Made by a program: the position numbers and the translations under genes
NCBI GenBank assembly: GCA_017518185.1
Contig: JAFWWB010000082.1
Coordinates: 1 to 64,000, forward strand
Direction of reading: 5' to 3'
DNA length: 64,000 nt
From: Lachnospiraceae bacterium
GTDB taxonomy: Bacteria > Bacillota > Clostridia > Lachnospirales > Lachnospiraceae
The notes under the pieces: model-generated
Databases searched by the model: none
What the model was told of the DNA's origin: nothing
The model's input: only the letters and a program-made list of their open reading frames with translations
Part shown: positions 11,072 through 18,744 of the stretch, in pieces
Layout of the letters: every line of letters begins with the position of its first letter
How positions within the stretch are numbered: position 1 is the first letter of the stretch

Positions 11072-12085
11072 TCAAGTCCCCTTTGCCTCATCATATCGCC
11101 TGCACTTTTCTTCCCATACCGCGGCGCAGTCCGCATCTCCCCTGCGGTCGGGCACGGCGTATTTCTCCGAAAGTATCTTCCCGAAATACGATGACAGCTT
11201 CTCCGCTCCATAAACGTTCAGGTGCAGCCCGCCGTCATAGGTGTCGGTATTCATATCAAGGCCGTACTCATCCGCGGTCTCCAGGAAATTGTAATAGGGC
11301 AGGTCATACTTTGCCGCATACTCTTCCACCTGCTCCTCCCACTCGTCATACCAGTAGGGCCTGAGGCTGGGCGCCTTCACAAGGATCAGGGTGATGCCCT
11401 CTTCCTCACACTTTTCCCTGATCATATCCATGTACTTCCAGGCATTGTCCCCGAAGGAGTAATCCCCCAGTATCCTGGGATCAGGCAGGTTCTCCGGCGC
11501 CCGGACCTCGGTGCGCAGGTAATAACCGCTGTGGCTCACCTTATCCCTTTTGAACAGATAGGTGAAGTCATCCTCCTCCAGCTCGTTCCATCGGCTGTGG
11601 TAACGGAGCAGCGGAAATACATAGCTTATGAAGCTCTCCTCCTCCGTCATGGAGGCCCTGATGGCTCCCGCCTTAGCCGAAGACCACTTCATGCCGTCTA
11701 TGGTCATGCGGTTATAGGCCTCCTTCTGGGGCTTATCATATTGAAGGGAAAGGACGTTGAACACCAGCACACCGGGCTTTTCGTACCTTAAGCTGTCCTC
11801 CAGCAGATAGTAGGACTGCCAGATGAGCTGCTGGGCGCTGCCCCGGATGTAGCTGTTTATGCCGTACTCCCGCCACAGGGTTATGGGGGAGATATTCTCA
11901 TAGAGCTCGCAGTCCCCGATAAAGAGCACATCGTGATCCATCCGCTCGCCATAGTACTCCGCCGTCAGTGCTCCGTCCGTCACCCCGTGCATGTATTTGG
12001 GCATGAGGAGCCGCTGCGCCAGGTAAAGCCCGGCCAGGGCGATGAGGAAGGCTATGAAGATTTTGAAAATTCTATTCTTTTTCAT
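11072..12085 (-). CDS. SGNH-like membrane-anchored protein of the acylation cluster (DltD/AlgX-like role)
   Basis: A 337-residue protein with one N-terminal membrane segment (about 7-27), so most of it is outside the cell. The start at 12085 (MKKNRIFKIF) has AGGA six bases upstream; longer reading frames run into the repeat. It carries an SGNH-type block I in altered form, FIGDCELY near residue 51, where the usual GDS serine is a cysteine. A C-terminal DGGLHLN supplies the Asp-His pair. Proteins of this kind act with MBOAT acyltransferases to move acyl groups onto extracellular polymers. It follows the MBOAT gene here, as DltD follows DltB in classical systems. The substrate is unknown. The Cys for Ser change could be natural to the subfamily or a sign of a non-catalytic carrier. 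Confidence 0.75.
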   Translation of the reverse strand: MKKNRIFKIFIAFLIALAGLYLAQRLLMPKYMHGVTDGALTAEYYGERMDHDVLFIGDCELYENISPITLWREYGINSYIRGSAQQLIWQSYYLLEDSLRYEKPGVLVFNVLSLQYDKPQKEAYNRMTIDGMKWSSAKAGAIRASMTEEESFISYVFPLLRYHSRWNELEEDDFTYLFKRDKVSHSGYYLRTEVRAPENLPDPRILGDYSFGDNAWKYMDMIREKCEEEGITLILVKAPSLRPYWYDEWEEQVEEYAAKYDLPYYNFLETADEYGLDMNTDTYDGGLHLNVYGAEKLSSYFGKILSEKYAVPDRRGDADCAAVWEEKCRRYDEAKGT

Positions 12086-12102
12086 TGTAATTCCTGTATG
12101 TA

Positions 12103-12313
12103 TAAGATTCCTCGACTCCGGTCGCTTTGCTCCCTGCGCTCGGAATGACATTAACCATGTGATCGACTTTATGGCAGAACACACTCTTTGCTCCCTGCCT
12201 TCTCTTTGTCATCCCGAGCGATGCTTGTCTCTCCTTTGTCATCCCGAGCGATGCTTGTCTCTTCTTTGTCATCCCGAGCGATGCAGTCGTCAGACTGCGA
12301 AGTCGAGGGATCT
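12103..12313. repeat. Intergenic repeat cluster with 30-bp tandem units inside the acylation operon
   Basis: It starts with GATTCCTCGACTCCG and GCTCGGAATGACA. Three copies of TTTGTCATCCCGAGCGATGC at a 30-bp period follow, and it ends in GTCGAGGGATCT. It is the same family as the clusters at 20-115 and 10849-11036. It lies between the MBOAT stop and the SGNH-like start, so it probably sits inside a transcript. Confidence 0.8.
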
Positions 12314-12321
12314 TCTTCCTA

Positions 12322-13911
12322 TCAGAACTGGTTGTAGATAAACTGCGCCTGGTCATACCCTATGCCGTAAGCACCAAATATGATCACAGCCATGAACAGC
12401 AGGTAGTACAGCGCAAAGCGCAGGGCGAAGTGACGTTTCTTCAGCCTGTCCCGCACGTCTTCGTGCCTGCCCAGAAGGCTTACCACGAACACTAGCACTA
12501 TACCGCAGCCCGCCACGACCGCATCGGCCACGGTAAGTCCGGGCAGGGTGCTCCAGCCCTTCAGCATCTCGCCCCACCTTCCTTTTGTGAACATCCCGAA
12601 GAACATCCTGAAGGAAAGCGGCACATCCCTGTAACAGTCAAGTATGCGCAGGGAAGCCACTATGAACATGGTCCTTATTATCTTAACCACATCCCAGGGC
12701 CTGCTCTTTAAGAAGGGAAGCTTTTTGTAAGCCGCAGTATACAGAGGATCCAGCTCCTGGGATACCAGCAGCACCACGCAGTTCAACAGTCCCCACACAA
12801 CGAAATTCCAGCTTGCGCCGTGCCATATACCCGTTGCGGCCCAGACAAGTATGCAGGAAACATACACCGGCACTCTTTTTCCCACGGTATCCCCGAGGTG
12901 CTTTCTGGACCAGCGGCTCAGCTTCAGCATCCAGGGACTGACGGATACGGGATAAAAGATGTAATCCGTGAACCACGTTCCCATGGTTATGTGCCAGCGG
13001 TTCCAGAATTCCTTCAGGCTCTTTGAGAAATAGGGCCTGTCGAAATTCTCCTTAAGCTTTATCCCCAGCATCTCCGCTATGGAGATCGTGATATCTATGC
13101 CTCCTGTAAAGTCGCAGTACAGCTCCGCCGCATAAAGCACCATGCCAAGAAAAACCCAGCCGCCGGTATAGTTCTCCGGGTTCGCTGTTATCTCCTTTAC
13201 GCCGCCCAGCAGCCTGTCCGCGATCACCAGCTTCTTGAAAAAGCCGTAGATAAAGCATTCAAAGCCTCTGAAGAACTTATCGGAAGAAAAGGGATCACGG
13301 TTATAAAGGCTCTCCGCCATGTCGTCGTAACGGCTTATGGGCCCCTGCACCAGCTGGGGGAAGAAGGAAACAAAGAGGGCGTACTTAAAGGGATCCCTCT
13401 GTGCCTTTGTCTTGCCCCTGTAAACATCGATGAGATAGGAAAGACTCTGGAAAACGTAAAAGGAAATGCCCATAGGCAGGGCAATATTCAGAAAGGAAAG
13501 CTCCGTTCCGCCGAAGAGTCTGAGCGCTCCGTTTACATTATATATGACGAAATCCGTATACTTGACCACCGCCAGCATGCCCAGGTCAAGCAGAAGCCCG
13601 ATGAGCAGGAGACGCTTCAGCTTCCCCGCATTCTTCTTTTTAAGGCTCTTCCTCGCCTCCGCAGAAAGCTCCGCCTTATGCTCCTTCATGTATGCGGAAG
13701 ACGCCTCTCTCCTGTTCTCGATGAGTATGGCGAAAATGAAAGTGACCGCAGCCGCAGCCGCAAGGTACAAAAGGTTGGTGACGCCGCTGAAACAGTAAAA
13801 GACCACGCCCGCCGCCAGCAGCACGTAAGTCCTGCAGACAGCCGGCAGCAGATAATACAGCAGTATCACTGCCATCACAAAGATGATGAATGCAGCAGAG
13901 GTGAAAAGCAT
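12322..13911 (-). CDS. MBOAT family O-acyltransferase (DltB/AlgI-like)
   Basis: Polytopic membrane protein of 529 residues with about ten hydrophobic segments. It shows MBOAT signatures: LPMGISFYVFQSLSYLIDVY, FFPQLVQGPISRY, ELYCDFTGGIDI, EFWNRWHITMGTWFTDYIF and the catalytic-histidine motif WHGASWNFVVWG near residue 360. Family members carry activated acyl groups across the membrane or transfer them to sugars or teichoic acids (DltB, AlgI). The start codon overlaps the stop of the transglutaminase gene by one base (TGATG), so the genes are translationally coupled. With the upstream adenylation enzyme and carrier protein, it probably accepts an aminoacyl- or acyl-carrier thioester. Confidence 0.92.
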   Translation of the reverse strand: MLFTSAAFIIFVMAVILLYYLLPAVCRTYVLLAAGVVFYCFSGVTNLLYLAAAAAVTFIFAILIENRREASSAYMKEHKAELSAEARKSLKKKNAGKLKRLLLIGLLLDLGMLAVVKYTDFVIYNVNGALRLFGGTELSFLNIALPMGISFYVFQSLSYLIDVYRGKTKAQRDPFKYALFVSFFPQLVQGPISRYDDMAESLYNRDPFSSDKFFRGFECFIYGFFKKLVIADRLLGGVKEITANPENYTGGWVFLGMVLYAAELYCDFTGGIDITISIAEMLGIKLKENFDRPYFSKSLKEFWNRWHITMGTWFTDYIFYPVSVSPWMLKLSRWSRKHLGDTVGKRVPVYVSCILVWAATGIWHGASWNFVVWGLLNCVVLLVSQELDPLYTAAYKKLPFLKSRPWDVVKIIRTMFIVASLRILDCYRDVPLSFRMFFGMFTKGRWGEMLKGWSTLPGLTVADAVVAGCGIVLVFVVSLLGRHEDVRDRLKKRHFALRFALYYLLFMAVIIFGAYGIGYDQAQFIYNQF

Positions 13912-15545
13912 CAGTTTATCTCCGGATACTTCGAAGGATCGAAATTATGGGATCCGTAGTGTTTGTTGGAGTATTCCATCAGCTCCTCCGTGGTGACATA
14001 GAAGAAATAGCTTCCGTCATGGCGGCGGCAGGCGTCAAAATGATACCAGCCCTCGCCTATGTTTATGAGATTCCAGAAATGCAGTCTCCTGGTGGGTATC
14101 TTTTCTATAAGAATGTTGTCTATCCCGGCCCTGGTGAGCAGCACCTGGGAGGTTATGGCGTAGGTATAGCAGTCGCCCCTGCGGAGATAGAGTCCGTCGT
14201 AGGCAGCCGCGGTTGCATCCTCGTGATTGTCCTGGTCATAATAGCCTATGCCGTGGACCCACCAGAATATGGCTTCCGCCTTCTGCTTCGGCGTCATGTC
14301 CTCGGTGATTATCTCCGCCAGCACGGAATCCGCCAGAGCCGCGATCGCCTCTTCGGAGGCAGCCGAAGGAGGAGTGACAAATACCTTCGTGGTCTCCACA
14401 GTCTCATTTCCCGAGCTGTCCACAGCCGAATAGCTGACTTCATATTCGCCTATGGTCCCAAGATCCACCGCCGAGGAATCCACCGTCAGTTCAATATCCG
14501 TATCCCTGTTATCTGTGACGGTGATGCCTCTCTTATAGGAGACAGTGGAACCAAGCTCAACCCTTATAACATCCACACCGTTTATCACCGGAGGCTCGGT
14601 ATCGGCCATAACGGTATAGCTCAAGGTCTCGGTGACCGAGTTGCCGCCCTGGTCGGTATACACGGCTTCCGCAGTAAAGCTGCCGGCTGCGGAGGTGTCG
14701 GGTTCGGTCACGAATTCACCCTTTATCCAGGTAGCATCGGATACATGATCTATGAAATCATCCGCAGTCGGGGTATCCCCGGTATAGACAGTCACTTCCT
14801 TTGTTATCACCACGGGTGGCACGGTATCCTTCACCGTAAGTGTGGAAGGAAATATACCGTCAGGCGTATTCAAAAATACAGTATACTCTCCCGGCACGTC
14901 CGTATTTACGGCCTCATCCGTAAGGGAGTGAAGCCTGATATACTCCAGCCGCTCCTCTTCCGTGGCGTAGGCTATCTGCTGCCCGGGGACAGCCGAAAAA
15001 AGCTCCGCCGCAGGAAGGCCTTCCCCCGCTTCGGATACCACCTCGTGATTCACGGGCACTACTTTAAGCGTACAGGTGAGCTTTGTGGCGTTTCCGCCCA
15101 GGTCCTCGAGTATGACAAAAACCTGGCTTTCCCTGATGTTCTCAAAATTGGGATCAGCCGCAAACCTTACGCTCACGGCAGTCTCATCCTTTATATCCGT
15201 AACGAAATCCTCTGCGGGATGAAGCTCTCCCGGAGGGCATTCAACGGTACAGGGAAGCGCCTCGGGCGGGACCGTATCCACTATCTCGAGGCAGGAACTG
15301 TATTCGTGTCCGCCGGAAGCGATGACCACCTTATAGACCCCCGGCACGTGGCTGTCTATAAGGTCTCCCTTTCCGGCTACTATCTCACCGGTATAGTCTT
15401 TTTTCATGAAATCCGATGCGCTGATCTCCGTTCCGGCCTCAGCCCTGCACTGCTTATAGACCCTTTCATTGGCCAGTGTATACAGGCCTCCCGCCGTGAT
15501 GGCAAGAACAAGCGCGATCAAAGAAATGAAAAGAGCTTTTTTCAT
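13911..15545 (-). CDS. Secreted Ig-like repeat protein with C-terminal transglutaminase-like domain
   Basis: A 544-residue protein with an N-terminal membrane anchor or signal (about 3-22). It has several Ig-like/DUF5011-type beta modules (recurring DTVPP, DTEPPVINGV and a 'vp-GxYxVxx' pattern) to about residue 390. A transglutaminase-like domain follows with Cys in RRGDCYTYA (near 457), His in RRLHFWNLI and Asp in WYHFDAC, the expected Cys-His-Asp triad. Start ATG at 15545 overlaps the carrier-protein stop (TGATG); the preceding TTG is less likely. Such domains hydrolyse or cross-link peptides or act as amidases at the cell surface. Lying between carrier protein and MBOAT, it may process or position the acylated surface polymer. 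That role is inference. Confidence 0.85.
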   Translation of the reverse strand: MKKALFISLIALVLAITAGGLYTLANERVYKQCRAEAGTEISASDFMKKDYTGEIVAGKGDLIDSHVPGVYKVVIASGGHEYSSCLEIVDTVPPEALPCTVECPPGELHPAEDFVTDIKDETAVSVRFAADPNFENIRESQVFVILEDLGGNATKLTCTLKVVPVNHEVVSEAGEGLPAAELFSAVPGQQIAYATEEERLEYIRLHSLTDEAVNTDVPGEYTVFLNTPDGIFPSTLTVKDTVPPVVITKEVTVYTGDTPTADDFIDHVSDATWIKGEFVTEPDTSAAGSFTAEAVYTDQGGNSVTETLSYTVMADTEPPVINGVDVIRVELGSTVSYKRGITVTDNRDTDIELTVDSSAVDLGTIGEYEVSYSAVDSSGNETVETTKVFVTPPSAASEEAIAALADSVLAEIITEDMTPKQKAEAIFWWVHGIGYYDQDNHEDATAAAYDGLYLRRGDCYTYAITSQVLLTRAGIDNILIEKIPTRRLHFWNLINIGEGWYHFDACRRHDGSYFFYVTTEELMEYSNKHYGSHNFDPSKYPEIN

Positions 15546-15793
15546 CAATCCTCATCCATCAGGGAGCTGACGAGTGCGGCAAGCGCATCGATGGAATTGA
15601 AGTTTGCGGGTATGATCTTATCCGCCGTCACCGCCACGTCAAACTCCTCATCTATCCTGGCGATGATAGTCACTATATCAAAGGAATCTATTATCTTCTT
15701 ATCCGCCAGGGCAGTTTCCGTATCCGGGTCCACATCGGGGTGGAGCTCCAGAAGCACTTCCCTGAGTACGCTTTTTATCTCGTCCATTTCCAT
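15545..15793 (-). CDS. Acyl carrier protein (DltC-like)
   Basis: A small acidic four-helix carrier of 82 residues. The phosphopantetheine serine lies in DKKIIDSFDIVTII near residue 37 (DSF instead of the more common DSL). Carriers of this type hold an amino-acid or acyl thioester made by the adenylation enzyme encoded upstream and deliver it to the MBOAT protein. The start may be the second Met (15787), for which GGAGG is better spaced (9 bases versus 3). It lies 35 bases after the adenylation gene and overlaps the transglutaminase gene by one base, so the order is adenylation enzyme, carrier, transglutaminase, MBOAT. Confidence 0.88.
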   Translation of the reverse strand: MEMDEIKSVLREVLLELHPDVDPDTETALADKKIIDSFDIVTIIARIDEEFDVAVTADKIIPANFNSIDALAALVSSLMDED

Positions 15794-15828
15794 TCTCCTC
15801 CAAATGACCGCTTCTGTTTAACAGGCCC

Positions 15829-17349
15829 TTACCGCTTCTTAGACGCAAGCAGTTCCTCATACATCTTCAGCAGCCGCACCCTGTCGATCTTACCGTTAGG
15901 CGTGAAGGGCATCTCCTCAAGTCTTTCCATATGATTGGGGAGCATGTACCGGGGCAGCTTCTCCTTCAGTTCCGAAAGCAGCGCCGCCTTCTCCACATCC
16001 CCGGTATAGTAAAGCACTATGCGTTCCTTTTCCTTATGATAAACGCAGCCGCAGAGCCTTATGCCCTCGGACTCGTTAACATTCGCTTCTATCTCACCGA
16101 GTTCTATGCGGTGTCCCATGTGCTTGATCTGGTAGTCCTTCCTCGATACGAACACCAGCTCTCCCCGGCTGTTGCGTCTTCCCATGTCACCGGTGCGGTA
16201 CACAGTCTCTCTCCAGGCGCTGTTAAGCGGATTCTGCACAAAGGCCTCTTCGGTCTTCACGGGATTATTGTAATACCCTAAAGTCACGCAGGTGCCGGTG
16301 ATGCAGATCTCACCCTCTTCAGCCTCGCGTCCGTTCTCATCAAGCAAAAGGATCCTGGTATTCTTAAAGGGCCTTCCGATGGGAATGGGCTCGTCATCTG
16401 CCAGCTCCCTGTCAACATGGAAGAAGCAGCTCATGCCCGTGCACTCGGTGGGGCCGTAAAGATTGGTAAAGGCTGCCGCAGGAAGCGCATCACGCCAGAG
16501 CTTAAACTGCTTCATCGGGAAGACCTCGCTGCCGAAGGCAACCGTACGCAGGTATTCCGGCCTTACGGTATCAAAAGTTCCGAAGGCGGAGATCATGGTC
16601 AGCGCAGACACCACCCAGCAGACCGTGTTCACCCTGTGGAGATTCAGATATTCCACAAGCTTTACGGGATACATGAAGAGCTCCTTCGGCGTTATATACG
16701 CCGTGGCCCCGAATTTGATGACGGGATAGAGTTCCTTTAAGCAGGCGTCGAAATACAGGGGGGACTGGTTCGCAAAGACCGTATCCTCCGAAAAGCCCAG
16801 TGTCTCCGAAAGCTGTTCTATATACTCGATAACGGACCGGTGGCAGGCTATGACTCCCTTGGGAACTCCGGTAGAGCCCGAAGTGAATACGATATAAAGG
16901 GGATCAGTGTCGATGGCTTCATCCCTGACCCTGTCGAGGGCAGCCGCATCCTCTGCAGTCTTTTCGATCTCCGAAAAGATCACCCTCTCCGCTCCCGCAG
17001 CAAAGCCTTCCGCTTTATCAAAGCTGTCCTCATCACAGATACAGAGCCTTGCCTTCACGTTCTCCGCGATCAGCCTTATCCTGGCTGCAGGCATCTCCTC
17101 ATCTATGGGGACATAATAACAGCCGGCGGCTATCACGGAAAAGAAGGCCGCTACCGTGGCAGGGGATCTTTTCATGAATACCAGCACGGCCTCACGCTTA
17201 AGCCCCGCTTTCAGTATATAAGTGGCGGCCGACCTTATGCTCCCGTAAAGCTCCGAAAAGGTATAGGAAGACTCCCCGTCGGAGAAAGCGGTCTTATCCG
17301 GCAGCCGTCTTACTGTTTCATCAAGATAATCCAATACGTTGTTCTGCAT
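15829..17349 (-). CDS. Amino acid adenylation enzyme (DltA-like)
   Basis: A 506-residue stand-alone adenylation domain of the ANL superfamily, the size of DltA. Core motifs are visible: YIVFTSGSTGVPKG (P-loop, near 165), NLYGPTECT, YRTGD, and the C-terminal NGKIDR with the catalytic lysine. It should activate an amino acid as adenylate and load it on the carrier encoded next. D-alanine is the DltA substrate, but the specificity here is not proven. There is no condensation or carrier domain attached. The ATG at 17349 is the only plausible start: an in-frame TAG lies just upstream and no later Met fits. A near-consensus promoter ends only 11 bases before this ATG and there is no ribosome binding site, so the mRNA is probably leaderless. 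Confidence 0.88.
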   Translation of the reverse strand: MQNNVLDYLDETVRRLPDKTAFSDGESSYTFSELYGSIRSAATYILKAGLKREAVLVFMKRSPATVAAFFSVIAAGCYYVPIDEEMPAARIRLIAENVKARLCICDEDSFDKAEGFAAGAERVIFSEIEKTAEDAAALDRVRDEAIDTDPLYIVFTSGSTGVPKGVIACHRSVIEYIEQLSETLGFSEDTVFANQSPLYFDACLKELYPVIKFGATAYITPKELFMYPVKLVEYLNLHRVNTVCWVVSALTMISAFGTFDTVRPEYLRTVAFGSEVFPMKQFKLWRDALPAAAFTNLYGPTECTGMSCFFHVDRELADDEPIPIGRPFKNTRILLLDENGREAEEGEICITGTCVTLGYYNNPVKTEEAFVQNPLNSAWRETVYRTGDMGRRNSRGELVFVSRKDYQIKHMGHRIELGEIEANVNESEGIRLCGCVYHKEKERIVLYYTGDVEKAALLSELKEKLPRYMLPNHMERLEEMPFTPNGKIDRVRLLKMYEELLASKKR

Positions 17350-17360
17350 AACAAATAGCT

Positions 17361-17389
17361 ATTTTACCCCGAGGGATATGCTATGTCAA
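17361..17389 (-). promoter_or_regulatory. SigmaA promoter of the dlt-like operon (leaderless start)
   Basis: TTGACA (17384-17389), 17-base spacer, TAAAAT (17361-17366) on the minus strand. Only 11 bases separate the -10 from the ATG, so the leader should be 0-5 bases long. It begins a few bases after the rplL terminator. The spacer shares TATCCCTCG with the rpoB promoter. Confidence 0.87.
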
Positions 17390-17397
17390 GGACAATG

Positions 17398-17424
17398 AAA
17401 AGGGGGATGCCATAAGCATCCCCC
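17398..17424 (-). terminator. Rho-independent terminator of rplJL
   Basis: A perfect 9-bp stem (GGGGGATGC/GCATCCCCC, 5-base loop, 17402-17424) is followed by TTTT on the minus strand, 24 bases after the rplL stop. It separates rplL from the inserted dlt-like operon. Confidence 0.93.
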
Positions 17425-17448
17425 GGTTAAGTACGATATAAAACTGAA

Positions 17449-17826
17449 TTACTTCAGGGTTACGGTAGCGCCTGCCTCTTCCAGCTTTGCCTTGATATCG
17501 TTTGCTTCGTCCTTGGAAGCGCCTTCCTTGACCATCTTGGGAGCGCCCTCAACGAGCTCCTTGCTCTCCTTAAGGCCAAGACCGGTGATAGCACGGATGA
17601 CCTTGATGACATCCATCTTCTTCTCGCCGAAGCTGGTGAGCTCTACGTCGAACTCAGTCTTCTCCTCAACCTCAGCTGCGCCTGCTCCGGGAGCTGCTGC
17701 AACAACAACACCTGCTGCTGCGGATACACCGAACTCTTCCTCGCAAGCCTTTACAAGATCGTTGAGCTCCATTACGGAAAGCTCCTTGATCGCTTCAATG
17801 ATCTCTTCCTTTGATAACTTAGCCAT
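17449..17826 (-). CDS. rplL: 50S ribosomal protein L7/L12
   Basis: A 125-residue stalk protein that binds translation factors on the large ribosomal subunit. It has the N-terminal dimerisation helices ([19 protein letters not shown]), an Ala/Gly-rich hinge near 38-52, and the C-terminal factor-binding domain with [20 protein letters not shown]. It follows rplJ by 35 bases and shares its transcript and L10 leader. The next gene downstream is not rpoB, as is usual, but a dlt-like cluster behind a strong terminator. Confidence 0.98.
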   Translation of the reverse strand: MAKLSKEEIIEAIKELSVMELNDLVKACEEEFGVSAAAGVVVAAAPGAGAAEVEEKTEFDVELTSFGEKKMDVIKVIRAITGLGLKESKELVEGAPKMVKEGASKDEANDIKAKLEEAGATVTLK

Positions 17827-17861
17827 TTTTGATTTCCTCCATTCTCAAAAAACTGAAAACA

Positions 17862-18395
17862 TTACTCTGCAGCTTCTGCTGCGGGTGCTGCCTCTGCGGC
17901 AGGTGCTGCTTCTCCGCCCTTCTCGGCGATCTGCTTGACCACTCTTGCAAAGTTGGTGATCGGTGACTGCATGCTTCCCAGCAGTCTGGACAGCAGCTCC
18001 TCTCTTGAAGGGATCTTTGCCACTTCCTCAAGAGCCGCCACATCACAGAAGGATCCTTCCACGATACCGGCCTTGAGTTCAAGCTTGGGTGCCTTCTTTG
18101 CGAAGGCTGCGATCTCTCTTGCGGGTGCGGTAGCATCCGTCTTGGAAACCACAAGGGCGCTGGGTCCCTCAAGGAACTCATCCAGCCTCTCGCAGTCAGT
18201 ATCCTTGAATGCGAAACGCATCATGGTGTTCTTGTAGACCTTGTAGTACACCCCTGCCTCACGCAGCTGCTTTCTGAGCTGTGTATCCTGGGCAACGGTA
18301 AGTCCTCTGTGGTCTACCAGAAGCACTGACTGGGCATCCTTAATGGCCTCCGAGATCTCATTGATCACCGGCTGCTTTAATTCAACCTTTGCCAT
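17862..18395 (-). CDS. rplJ: 50S ribosomal protein L10
   Basis: A 177-residue stalk-base protein that carries the L7/L12 dimers. The start at 18395 (MAKVELKQPV) has AAGGAGG 8 bases upstream; the longer reading runs through the leader attenuator. Typical stretches are SVLLVDHRGLTVAQDTQLRK and YKVYKNTMMRFA. An Ala/Pro/Glu-rich repeat tail (about 160-177) ends the protein. Expression is expected to be controlled by the L10 leader at 18430-18549. It is normally preceded by rplA, but here a 29-kb block intervenes. Confidence 0.98.
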   Translation of the reverse strand: MAKVELKQPVINEISEAIKDAQSVLLVDHRGLTVAQDTQLRKQLREAGVYYKVYKNTMMRFAFKDTDCERLDEFLEGPSALVVSKTDATAPAREIAAFAKKAPKLELKAGIVEGSFCDVAALEEVAKIPSREELLSRLLGSMQSPITNFARVVKQIAEKGGEAAPAAEAAPAAEAAE

Positions 18396-18429
18396 CTTCT
18401 CTACCTCCTTATAGATTTTTCGGAGATAT

Positions 18430-18549
18430 AAAAAATCCCCGGTCATGCCGGAGAACATAAAGACGAAACCTTGTCAGTCTCCCTCGGCAGGCAGCTTACG
18501 CTTTACGTCTTCTGACACCTGCTGTCTTCGGCACTGCTTTTTAACAAGC
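18430..18549 (-). ncRNA. Ribosomal protein L10 leader with attenuator
   Basis: On the minus strand the leader contains GCCGAAGACAGCAGGTG and, further on, CTGCCTGCCGAGG, the paired elements typical of the Firmicutes L10 leader that binds the L10-L12 complex. It ends in an intrinsic attenuator: TCTCCGG (18448-18454), loop, CCGGGGA (18436-18442), then TTTTTT, about 35 bases before the rplJ ATG. Excess L10-L12 would favour termination. The rest of the 349-base gene-free stretch, 18585-18744, showed no recognisable signal. Confidence 0.87.
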
Positions 18550-18550
18550 T

Positions 18551-18584
18551 TTGACAGGATACCACGTATCCGGCATCCTGTCAA
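18551..18584 (-). promoter_or_regulatory. Promoter of rplJL embedded in a 13-bp inverted repeat
   Basis: TTGACA (18579-18584), 17-base spacer and TATCCT (18556-18561) with an extended TGG. Both boxes lie in an inverted repeat: TTGACAGGATACC at 18551-18563 faces GGCATCCTGTCAA at 18572-18584, with 12 of 13 pairs and an 8-base spacer. The arrangement would suit a dimeric regulator, but none is known here. Confidence 0.78.
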
Positions 18585-18744
18585 GCTGTTTTTTACAAAT
18601 CTCAGATCATCGCCAGGGATGCGTTTTTATATGTGTCGTCGTCCGTTACCTCCCGGATGACATGTATGAAGTCGGGGAATCTCTAAAGCTCCTTTCCGTT
18701 ATGCTTACGAACTGTACCGGATCACCTCACAGTGTTCTGGATCA

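Noticed and set aside
12207-12313. Regularly spaced repeats that could be mistaken for a CRISPR array
   Set aside because: The units are directly tandem with near-identical sequence throughout and no unique spacers, and no cas gene is near.
13947-15821. A 624-codon open frame on the plus strand opposite the transglutaminase and carrier genes
   Set aside because: It lacks a ribosome binding site and recognisable domains and mirrors well-supported minus-strand genes with overlapping starts and stops. Long antisense frames are common in this composition.
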